DNA of 11,705 nucleotides, from assembly GCA_002506485.1 (NCBI GenBank), contig DAXQ01000059.1, positions 1 through 11,705 of the forward strand, given 5' to 3'. The notes beneath the pieces are model-generated. The model had not been told where the DNA came from. It worked only from the letters and a program-made list of their open reading frames with translations, and did not search any database. This DNA comes from Euryarchaeota archaeon UBA136 (lineage in GTDB: Archaea; Thermoplasmatota; Poseidoniia; MGIII; CG-Epi1). Both the position numbers and the translations under genes were made by a program. This document shows, piece by piece, positions 6,555 to 11,705 of the stretch. The number at the start of each line of letters is the position of its first letter. Position 1 is the stretch's first letter.

Positions 6555-7058
6555 ATGAATCTATACTACGCGATAATAACTTCTATCTGGGTAGCTGTGT
6601 TGTATGCAATCTGGGCTGCCACAAAGGCTGGAGACCCTGGTTACGGACAAATTGCTTTCCTGATAGGTGGACTGATAGCAACATGGTACATAAGAAAGAG
6701 AAAACTAGAAAGGCCCAGAATTGATGATAAAGAGATAGTGATTCCTGAGGCCGAATTCTCGGTAGAGATACCTGATGAAGGAGACAAATATTTCTTCAGT
6801 GAAAGTGCTTATCGTAAGATAATATGGATAACAACCGTTTTTGCCTTAATAGCAGTTAGTCTTTTTCTAGAAGCTATTACAACTGGAAAGAACATAGAAC
6901 TAGGGATTATTTCGCTGATTTTGGGAATTATAGCCTTTCTGGCCCCTATCTTACTTCCAGTCAAAGATGACATTGAAACACTGAAAAAAAGAGCCCTGAA
7001 GGAGAGGACGAAAGCTTGGCATAAAGGTAAATTTAACCAATCCTCTGAGGAAGAGTGA
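6555..7058 (+). CDS. Four-helix membrane protein of unknown function in the cytochrome b operon
   Basis: 167 residues from ATG 6555; an in-frame TTG at 6543 would add four residues, and neither has a clear SD sequence. Two hydrophobic hairpins are visible: helices at about 5-22 and 31-47, then a 45-residue charged hydrophilic loop, then helices at about 88-106 and 115-136. The ends are strongly charged, with a Lys/Arg-rich tail (KKRALKERTKAWHKGK). By the positive-inside rule the middle loop and tail should be cytoplasmic. I do not recognise the family. It starts 13 bases after the ferredoxin stop and overlaps the CCA gene by 4 bases, so it belongs to the same transcript. It could be a membrane subunit or assembly factor for the complex; nothing in the sequence shows cofactor binding. 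Confidence 0.7.
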   Translation: MNLYYAIITSIWVAVLYAIWAATKAGDPGYGQIAFLIGGLIATWYIRKRKLERPRIDDKEIVIPEAEFSVEIPDEGDKYFFSESAYRKIIWITTVFALIAVSLFLEAITTGKNIELGIISLILGIIAFLAPILLPVKDDIETLKKRALKERTKAWHKGKFNQSSEEE

Positions 7059-8239
7059 ATAAGATTCTTCAAGAGGCTCTGAAAAGGGTTCAACCCAATG
7101 AAAAGGAAGCTACGCAAATAACCGAGCTAGCCCAGAGACTCCTCGATGAGGCAAGTTCGAATAAGGAAATTAGTTTTAGTCCACTAATCGTTGGATCTGT
7201 AGCAAAAGGAACCTTTCTGAAAGGCGCAGACATCGATCTCTTCCTAAGATTTGAACCGGGAACGGATCTGAAAAAGAAAGGGTTGGACGCGGCTAGGAAA
7301 ATTCTTCCAGACGGAAGAGAACTTTACGCTCAACATCCCTATCTCCGTGGAGAAATAGATGGTGTGGGGCTTGATGTGGTGCCCTGTTATGCAATCGATG
7401 ACCCTGCAGATCCAATCTCAGCTGTTGACAGAACACCTTTCCATACTGAATGGGTGAGAGGGAACATTGCTGGAATGGAAGACCAAATAAGACTTACCAA
7501 ACAATTCCTGAAAGGTGCAGGAGCCTACGGTGCTGGAGCTGCGGTAGGTGGCTTCTCGGGTTACCTGGTTGAGGTTCTGTGTATAAAATATCAAGGTTTT
7601 ACTAACCTTCTGGATGAAATAGTGAATTGGAGGCCGCCCGTCAAACTAGGTCTGGTCAAGGGTGCACCAGATTCACCAATTATGTTGCCTGATCCTGTTG
7701 ATGGAGGGCGTAACGTGGCGGCAGGCGTGACCCTAAGGGGATTGGGGGCTGCAATTCTGGCGGCAAAAGCTTTCACAGATAAGCCGTCTCTAGACTTCTT
7801 CTTCCCAAAGAAGAAAGAACGGGCTGTGCAAGGATACGTTACTACTGTCATACTTCCTCATCCAGGAGGAAATGAGGAAACGGCATTACCATGGCTTCAG
7901 AGACAAGGCAGAAAGATCTGTAGGGCCATAACTGCATTCGAACTGATTGCTTGGAATGCTAATCTAGGTGAAAAGGGATTTGTTGTTCTTGAAACCTCAA
8001 CTGTTGAACTTCCAGATATTGTTCCTCACAAGGGCCCCGCACCTTGGGATAAGGGAGCCATTGAATTCCTTAAGAAGTATCCAGATGCTTCATTGAGCGG
8101 AGACAGATTAGAAATCGGAAAACCACCTAGGCATTCTAAGATTGAAGAAGTGATTCTTGAACTATTGCCAGAGGCTGAGGTTAAGCTAGGTTTAGAGAAG
8201 AGAGCTGAACCCGTACAAAGAGTTCCTTGGTTAGATTAA
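7055..8239 (+). CDS. cca: CCA tRNA nucleotidyltransferase, archaeal class I
   Basis: 394 residues from GTG 7055, which overlaps the previous TGA (GTGA) and has GAGG at 7047-7050 four bases upstream. The enzyme adds or repairs the 3' CCA end of tRNA using CTP and ATP. The nucleotidyltransferase signature GSVAKGTFLKGADIDLF spans 47-63, with Gly47-Ser48 and metal-binding Asp59 and Asp61. The third carboxylate is Asp107 in GLDVVPC. The tRNA-body-binding region follows (FLKGAGAYGAG near 150-160). The length is below the roughly 430-460 usual for archaeal enzymes, and the C-terminal tail region seems shortened. As last gene of the operon it has no evident link to electron transfer. Translational coupling suggests it is expressed with the respiratory genes, although an internal promoter cannot be excluded. 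Two hairpins follow its stop. Confidence 0.92.
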   Translation: MNKILQEALKRVQPNEKEATQITELAQRLLDEASSNKEISFSPLIVGSVAKGTFLKGADIDLFLRFEPGTDLKKKGLDAARKILPDGRELYAQHPYLRGEIDGVGLDVVPCYAIDDPADPISAVDRTPFHTEWVRGNIAGMEDQIRLTKQFLKGAGAYGAGAAVGGFSGYLVEVLCIKYQGFTNLLDEIVNWRPPVKLGLVKGAPDSPIMLPDPVDGGRNVAAGVTLRGLGAAILAAKAFTDKPSLDFFFPKKKERAVQGYVTTVILPHPGGNEETALPWLQRQGRKICRAITAFELIAWNANLGEKGFVVLETSTVELPDIVPHKGPAPWDKGAIEFLKKYPDASLSGDRLEIGKPPRHSKIEEVILELLPEAEVKLGLEKRAEPVQRVPWLD

Positions 8240-8259
8240 AAAGATAAAATTTGGTAGAC

Positions 8260-8275
8260 GGGAGCCAAAGCTCCC
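8260..8275. terminator. Hairpin 1 between convergent cca and pilin genes
   Basis: GGGAGC, a CAAA loop and GCTCCC form a perfect 6-bp stem 20 bases after the cca stop. Flanking GGTA (8253-8256) and TACC (8279-8282) can extend it across a small internal loop. On the minus strand the sequence beyond it is T-rich (ATTTTATCTTTTT), so it could also end pilin transcripts. Confidence 0.55.
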
Positions 8276-8289
8276 ATTTACCTGGTGAA

Positions 8290-8307
8290 CGGGGCTTTGC
8301 AGCCCCG
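8290..8307. terminator. Hairpin 2 between convergent cca and pilin genes
   Basis: CGGGGCT, a TTGC loop and AGCCCCG form a perfect 7-bp GC-rich stem. On the plus strand it is followed by CTCTATTTTT. On the minus strand the loop reads GCAA, a stable GNRA tetraloop, 23 bases after the pilin stop. It probably acts as a bidirectional terminator or mRNA 3'-end stabiliser. Confidence 0.55.
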
Positions 8308-8330
8308 CTCTATTTTTGGCGACACTAAGT

Positions 8331-8834
8331 CTATGATTGTAGACCTATATCGTAACCGATTACGTCACCAGTTGGCTCGAACTTCATACGGAACGAGTAG
8401 TCAGATACATCTGAAACACTCGCTAAATCCGAGTCAGCTTCACCTGGGTGAACTTCAAATTTGTCACCTGGGCTCAACTTACCATTGAAGTCGTTGTCAA
8501 TGAAGACTACAGCTTTACCCTGGCCAGAGTAGTAGCCGTATACATCAGAGACTAAGCCATCAGTCTTAGTATTTCCCTGTACATCCAGTAAATACCAGTG
8601 TACTGAGTTTACGGAAACTTGTGGGTTGATCTTGACGATTTGAACCGTCCAGACGCCACTTCCGTCTTCGCTTGCTATCATACTGCCGGTTGGTGCATTC
8701 TTGGTTGTACCACCAAGGAAACTGCTAGCCCAAACATACAGTACTGCAGCCAGAACAACTGTAATAGCTACCATCAAAATGACAGCAATTACAGGCGAAA
8801 CTGCCTGCTCATCGTTCACTATTCTGCGCTTCAT
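8331..8834 (-). CDS. Archaeal type IV pilin-like protein with EF-hand-like loop
   Basis: 167 residues from ATG 8834. The N-terminus is a class III signal: a basic, charged leader (MKRRIVNDEQ) followed by AVSPVIAVILMVAITVVLAA. This is the hallmark of archaeal type IV pilins (DUF1628/PF07790 type), cut by a PibD-like peptidase probably just before Ala11. The hydrophobic helix (about 11-35) would form the filament core and the rest a beta-rich head. Residues 113-124 (DNDFNGKLSPGD) fit the DxDxNGxxxxxD pattern of calcium-binding EF-hand or dockerin loops, so Ca2+ may stabilise the head. No assembly ATPase or platform gene is in the window. The gene has its own TATA box at 8882-8889 and a stable hairpin at the predicted mRNA start that overlaps its SD sequence. 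A role in adhesion or surface structures is inferred from the family. Confidence 0.85.
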   Translation of the reverse strand: MKRRIVNDEQAVSPVIAVILMVAITVVLAAVLYVWASSFLGGTTKNAPTGSMIASEDGSGVWTVQIVKINPQVSVNSVHWYLLDVQGNTKTDGLVSDVYGYYSGQGKAVVFIDNDFNGKLSPGDKFEVHPGEADSDLASVSDVSDYSFRMKFEPTGDVIGYDIGLQS

Positions 8835-8844
8835 AGTTATGTCC

Positions 8845-8860
8845 TCTGACCGAAGTCAGA
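8845..8860 (-). promoter_or_regulatory. UUCG-capped hairpin in the pilin 5' UTR, touching the SD sequence
   Basis: On the minus strand TCTGAC-TTCG-GTCAGA forms a perfect 6-bp stem closed as C(UUCG)G, one of the most stable RNA tetraloops. The TATA box predicts a transcript start near 8860, so the mRNA may begin with this stem. The SD-like AGAGG (plus positions 8843-8847) overlaps the 3' arm by three bases and lies 8 bases before the ATG. Confidence 0.6.
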
Positions 8861-8881
8861 AGTTTAGCACACTTATGACAG

Positions 8882-8889
8882 CATATATA
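8882..8889 (-). promoter_or_regulatory. TATA box of the pilin gene
   Basis: The minus strand reads TATATATG around here. It lies just beyond the stop of the upstream Reeler-like gene. It gives a predicted start near 8860 and a leader of about 25 bases, so the pilin is probably its own transcription unit. Confidence 0.55.
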
Positions 8890-8891
8890 CC

Positions 8892-9419
8892 TTACGTTAA
8901 ACGGTCCCTTCGTAAGACGATAGCACCTATGACTGTCAGGATGACCGTTAAGCTGGCTCCGGTCCAAGCCATTGACAGAGCCCATTGTGGCACTCCAGGC
9001 TCATCATGTGAATCTATCTCTGGAGGTCTCAAAACAGAATTGTAGGAAGACCAAATCCCTCCATCCTGATCTTCAAAGATTATAGATAGTTCAGCTTCTC
9101 CTTCCCCCAATTCAAATGATTCTTCGGGTGCCTGCCAATTGAATGTCCAACCATCATTACTACTTGAAAGAACCAATTGATGAACATCGGCAGTAAATTC
9201 AGTTGTTTCGCTCAAGGTTCCGTTGGTTACTGTAATATTCACTGCAGAAATCGCTGAATAGTTGCTTGCAGTCAAGATTAGCTCATATGATGTCCCTGTC
9301 GTAAAGTGTGAATTTTCAGGCAGACCATCCACTCTGTAGACTGGATCCTCTGCTTGTGAAAGAGGAAGAAACAGGCAAATTGCCAATACTACAAGCAGTC
9401 CTTTTCTAAGTGAATACAT
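8892..9419 (-). CDS. Secreted, membrane-anchored Reeler-like protein without CxCH motif
   Basis: 175 residues from ATG 9419. A signal peptide with a basic start (MYSLRKG) and hydrophobic core runs to about residue 23, with likely cleavage at SQA-ED. The beta-rich domain follows, then one C-terminal membrane helix (about 148-169) and a basic cytoplasmic tail (RRDR). It aligns by eye with the first gene of the cytochrome operon: YRVDGLPENS with YSLDGIPNTY near the start, and WTFNWQAPEE with WTFQWTAPTE, each followed by a G-D/E-rich strand and an aromatic-containing loop. So the two are paralogues with the same signal-domain-anchor plan. This copy starts directly at the domain and lacks the Gly-rich GCTCH segment; its only cysteine is in the signal peptide. 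Function unknown. A TATA-like box at 9449-9456 gives a nearly leaderless transcript. Confidence 0.75.
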   Translation of the reverse strand: MYSLRKGLLVVLAICLFLPLSQAEDPVYRVDGLPENSHFTTGTSYELILTASNYSAISAVNITVTNGTLSETTEFTADVHQLVLSSSNDGWTFNWQAPEESFELGEGEAELSIIFEDQDGGIWSSYNSVLRPPEIDSHDEPGVPQWALSMAWTGASLTVILTVIGAIVLRRDRLT

Positions 9420-9448
9420 ATGAACTTGTGAAGCGATTTTACTATTCT

Positions 9449-9456
9449 ATTTAAGA
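9449..9456 (-). promoter_or_regulatory. TATA-like box for the second Reeler-like gene
   Basis: The minus strand reads CTTAAATA here, about 33 bases before the ATG at 9419. The predicted leader is under 10 bases and there is no SD sequence, so translation would be near-leaderless. The box lies in the 47-base gap after the regulator gene. Confidence 0.45.
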
Positions 9457-9466
9457 ATACGTGCCA

Positions 9467-10126
9467 TCATCTTGTCAGGCCGCGGTTCTGTAAACTTTCC
9501 AATACAAGTCTGACCTCAGCTTCGCGAAGACCCAAAAATGCAGCTGCACCCTCGATAGTGTAATTCTTATTGTGTAATATATGATGCAAGAGTCTGCGCT
9601 CTTCATACGTACACTCGGCACTATGGGCTGTAGAGATTATCTCTCGATTCAATTCCCCTACAAGAGCCATCAGACTCCGCCTCTCGTCTTCAACATCTCT
9701 AATTGATTTCCTTAGATCCTCAGAAACGCGGGACAAAAGATCCATACGGGCCTTGGAATCCATATGGCGTGATTCCGCAACCGCATCCAATACTCTTCTA
9801 TTTTGTTCCGAAAGATTTGATATGTCAAAATCCGTTTCAGCCTTCTGCTTGTAAGTGGAAGGACCAATATCTATGTGAAGGGAAACCTCCCTGGAAGCAG
9901 CGTAGACACGGCGATTGGGGCCACGACTACTTGGCTCATCGCGAGACTTGACTAATCCATGTTGCTCCAATATTCTGAGATGCTTCACTACAGCCTGCTG
10001 CGTAACCTCTATTTCACGTGATAATTGCAAGGGATACAGACGCTCTACCGACAATAATTGAAGAATACGACGGCGAGTAGGATTCTCCAGCAGGTAGAAC
10101 AATTCGTCTACTTCATCAATCGACAT
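9467..10126 (-). CDS. Winged-helix (ArsR-like) transcriptional regulator with second C-terminal HTH
   Basis: 219 residues from ATG 10126, with GAGG about 8 bases upstream in GAGGTTCATATG. Residues 10-78 form a winged helix: NPTRRRILQLL, then LQLSREIEVTQQAVVKHLRIL as the recognition region, then a basic wing (SSRGPNRRVY). This matches ArsR-type archaeal regulators. No cysteine pair for metal sensing is seen; the only cysteine is Cys172. A charged region follows (about 125-165), likely a coiled coil for dimerisation. The last 45 residues (IEGAAAFLGLREAEVRLVLESL) look like a second helix-turn-helix. It lies upstream of the second Reeler-like gene on the same strand, with a 47-base gap, and divergent from the zinc-ribbon gene. 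Possible targets are either neighbour or itself; none is shown by the sequence. Confidence 0.85.
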   Translation of the reverse strand: MSIDEVDELFYLLENPTRRRILQLLSVERLYPLQLSREIEVTQQAVVKHLRILEQHGLVKSRDEPSSRGPNRRVYAASREVSLHIDIGPSTYKQKAETDFDISNLSEQNRRVLDAVAESRHMDSKARMDLLSRVSEDLRKSIRDVEDERRSLMALVGELNREIISTAHSAECTYEERRLLHHILHNKNYTIEGAAAFLGLREAEVRLVLESLQNRGLTR

Positions 10127-10162
10127 ATGAACCTCAGGTTGTATACCGATTGTTGTAATGGG

Positions 10163-10172
10163 ATAATAAAAA
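10163..10172 (-). promoter_or_regulatory. TATA-like box for the winged-helix regulator
   Basis: The minus strand reads TTTTTATTAT, predicting a leader of about 15 bases with the GAGG SD sequence. A short inverted repeat, GTAAT (10155-10159) and ATTAC (10172-10176), brackets the box and might be an operator; five-base arms are weak evidence. Confidence 0.4.
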
Positions 10173-10192
10173 TTACTATTGGGTTCCGACAG

Positions 10193-10199
10193 CCTTTAA
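10193..10199 (+). promoter_or_regulatory. TATA-like box for the zinc-ribbon/nuclease unit
   Basis: CTTTAAC lies about 26 bases before the ATG at 10222, so the transcript would start on the start codon (leaderless). No SD sequence precedes the ATG, which fits. Confidence 0.4.
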
Positions 10200-10221
10200 C
10201 CTGTGTGTTCAATTAGTTATT

Positions 10222-10746
10222 ATGGACTACCGAAAGCCCAGCAAGAAAGTAATTGTTGAGACGGTATTGGACGTCCTGAAAGAAAGAGGTTCAGTGGATA
10301 CACAGACCAAAATGCACAAACATACATTGAAGAGACTGAAGAGCAAAGATAAGAATTATCGATTGTCTGCGGAACGGATGAGGATTGTTGCCATACTATC
10401 TAAAAAAGTAAAAATTGGAATGAGAACGCGGTCTGTTGGTGCTGCGCCTGAAGCAGACGAAAGCGACTTTAGGAAACAGGGATTGGGTTATGATCCGGTA
10501 GTAAAGAGATGGCGACGAATAAGACCCGGAGAGGATCAAAGTGGCCACCATCACCATAGGGGTGAATTTGCATCACCCGGTCAGCCATGTCCTGCCTGTA
10601 CCTCTCCTCTAAAAAAGGTCCATAATGCTACCCTGTATGGAGGCAAGGTTGCAATCGGTTTCCGTTGCAACTTATGTGGATACCTCACGGGCCATCGATG
10701 GAGGGAACCTTCCAGATATTCCTTCAGCTTCAAAGGCGGTAAGTAA
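10222..10746 (+). CDS. Small basic zinc-ribbon protein of unknown function
   Basis: 174 residues from ATG 10222. The first 70 residues are rich in Lys and Arg and helical (VETVLDVLKERGSVDTQT, then LKRLKSKDKNYRLSAERM), resembling a small helical nucleic-acid-binding domain. The C-terminal part has CPAC (Cys123, Cys126) and CNLC (Cys149, Cys152), a four-cysteine zinc ribbon with 22 residues between the pairs. A run of four histidines sits at 109-112. I do not recognise the family. Basic charge plus a ribbon suggests DNA or RNA binding. Its stop codon is followed immediately by the start of the beta-CASP nuclease, so the two are probably co-expressed and may act together in RNA or DNA processing; that is inference. 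Confidence 0.75.
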   Translation: MDYRKPSKKVIVETVLDVLKERGSVDTQTKMHKHTLKRLKSKDKNYRLSAERMRIVAILSKKVKIGMRTRSVGAAPEADESDFRKQGLGYDPVVKRWRRIRPGEDQSGHHHHRGEFASPGQPCPACTSPLKKVHNATLYGGKVAIGFRCNLCGYLTGHRWREPSRYSFSFKGGK

Positions 10747-11705
10747 TTGGAAGTCTTCCAGCATAAGGGGATTTGTATTAAGGAAGATAAAAGAACTGTC
10801 TATCTTGATCCTTCAAGCGGTAGGCCTGACGGAGCAGTTACACACGCACATTCGGATCATCTCAGACCTCGGACCCATATGACAAAGCCTACGGCCGATG
10901 TAATGAAAGTAAGAACTGGATCAAAGAAAGCAACCGTACATGATTACCAAGAAAAATTCAGAATCAATGATTTCGAACTTGAATTCATATCTGCAGGACA
11001 CGTACTAGGTTCAGCAATGATCGAATGTAGTGGAATCCTTTACACTGGAGACTATAATCCTTATGGGACTGTAACTGCAGGGATTGCGAAGCCTCAAGAT
11101 TGTGATACCCTGATAATTGAATCTACCTATGGCAAACCAGACCAGACTCTGCCTGACAGAAACGAAGTATTGAGGGATCTCCAGGCTTGGATCGAGGTGA
11201 CATCATCCAATGGAGGGGGTATCATAGGGGCCTATTCATTGGGTAAAGCTCAGGAAGTAATAGCAACCGCAAACAATGCGGGAGTTGTACCGGCCGTCTC
11301 GGAAATTGTAGCATCTGTAAGTGATATTTACAAGAAATATGACGTTGCCTTGGAATACGTTCCCTATGCCGAACTAAATGAGAATGAAAAAGAGAACCCC
11401 GGATTACTAGTCACATCCACGACAGCAACGAGTGGTAGAAGACCGGACCCAGCTGTTCAGAATCTGAGGAGTAAGGGAGCAAAAGTAGCCCGGGTCTCTG
11501 GCTGGTGTGCCTTCGCAGATTGGGCCCTAAGAGGGGTAGATGCCGGATTCCCTATCAGCGATCATTCTGATTTTGGTGGGACCATGAAATTCATAGAAGA
11601 ATGCAACCCGAAACAGGTCTACACCGTACACGGTTCAACCAAAGAATTAGCGAAACAGGTTGAGAAACAACTAGGGATTAAGGCCAAACCGTTACCTAAA
11701 TATGG
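10747..11705 (+). CDS. Beta-CASP metallo-beta-lactamase RNA nuclease (mRNA 3'-end processing factor-like), partial
   Basis: The frame is open from TTG 10747 to the window end, giving 319 codons with the last residues probably just outside. TTG directly follows the TAA of the previous gene, and GGCGGT at 10735-10740 is a one-mismatch SD sequence. The metallo-beta-lactamase motifs are complete: Asp21, HAHSDH (His33, His35, Asp37, His38), His84 in SAGHVLGSA and Asp102 in TGDYN. Beta-CASP motifs follow: ESTYG (Glu125), SDHSDF (Asp272, His273) and VHGS (His295). GAYSLGKAQEVI matches the family's AxxxGxAQE. There is no N-terminal KH domain, so this is the short COG1236-type exonuclease related to CPSF73, also found as DNA-ligase-associated exonuclease, rather than the KH-containing archaeal CPSF. 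It should use two zinc ions to cut RNA or single-stranded nucleic acid in the cytoplasm. Confidence 0.88.
   Translation, partial: MEVFQHKGICIKEDKRTVYLDPSSGRPDGAVTHAHSDHLRPRTHMTKPTADVMKVRTGSKKATVHDYQEKFRINDFELEFISAGHVLGSAMIECSGILYTGDYNPYGTVTAGIAKPQDCDTLIIESTYGKPDQTLPDRNEVLRDLQAWIEVTSSNGGGIIGAYSLGKAQEVIATANNAGVVPAVSEIVASVSDIYKKYDVALEYVPYAELNENEKENPGLLVTSTTATSGRRPDPAVQNLRSKGAKVARVSGWCAFADWALRGVDAGFPISDHSDFGGTMKFIEECNPKQVYTVHGSTKELAKQVEKQLGIKAKPLPKY

Noticed and set aside
8285..9045. Plus-strand open frames across the pilin and second Reeler-like genes
   Set aside because: They overlap minus-strand genes with clear signal peptides and have no start signals or recognisable domains; one also covers the terminator hairpins.
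10547..10558. Four consecutive histidines in the zinc-ribbon protein as a vector tag
   Set aside because: The run is internal, short and set in native-looking coding sequence with archaeal neighbours, so it is natural.
10625..10882. Plus-strand open frame spanning the junction between the zinc-ribbon and nuclease genes
   Set aside because: It overlaps both well-supported genes in another register and lacks any feature of its own.
1..11705. CRISPR arrays, insertion sequences, tRNA or rRNA genes
   Set aside because: I saw no regularly spaced repeats, transposase motifs or tRNA/rRNA-like sequences on either strand; a covariance-model search was not possible here.

Overview
The window looks like a piece of an archaeal chromosome of moderate GC, most likely from a Thermoplasmatota-type lineage such as the marine Poseidoniales (MGII) or relatives; the lineage is inferred, not proven. 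The archaeal signs are TATA boxes about 26 bases before likely transcription starts, a class I (archaeal) CCA-adding enzyme, a type IV pilin with a class III signal peptide, an archaeal zinc-ferredoxin-type domain, and a beta-CASP RNA nuclease. First genes of transcription units appear leaderless or nearly so. Several downstream genes overlap by 1 to 20 bases and some carry Shine-Dalgarno (SD) sequences.

Layout: (1) 1-1003, minus strand, the N-terminal part of a polytopic membrane protein resembling GT-C glycosyltransferases, cut by the window edge. (2) 1122-8239, plus strand, one tightly packed probable operon. It encodes a membrane-anchored Reeler-like protein with a CxCH motif, a two-helix membrane protein, a TAT-exported Rieske protein, a cytochrome b6-like protein, and the C-terminal half of cytochrome b fused to an HdrC-like di-[4Fe-4S] domain. 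These are followed by an HdrB-like CCG protein, a four-site ferredoxin, a four-helix membrane protein and the CCA-adding enzyme. (3) 8260-8307, two strong hairpins between convergent genes. (4) 8331-10126, minus strand: a type IV pilin with a UUCG hairpin at its predicted mRNA 5' end, a second Reeler-like protein paralogous to the first operon gene, and a winged-helix regulator. (5) 10222-11705, plus strand: a small zinc-ribbon protein followed directly by a beta-CASP nuclease that runs off the window.

The central biology is the bc-type operon. Rieske, cytochrome b6-like and PDWY-bearing subunits form a quinol-oxidising core. The cytoplasmic end of the cytochrome b C-terminal subunit continues into an HdrC-like iron-sulfur domain, and the next two genes supply an HdrB-like protein and a polyferredoxin. 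No cytochrome c1 or f gene is seen. The arrangement suggests a membrane complex that links the quinone pool both to an extracytoplasmic acceptor through Rieske and to a cytoplasmic iron-sulfur/thiol-disulfide (Hdr-like) module. PDWY and a Tyr-to-Phe change in the Rieske cluster loop both point to a low-potential (menaquinone-type) system. The assembly and direction of electron flow are inference.

No gene-free stretch exceeds 300 bases; the longest spacers are the divergent promoter regions at 1004-1121 and 10127-10221.
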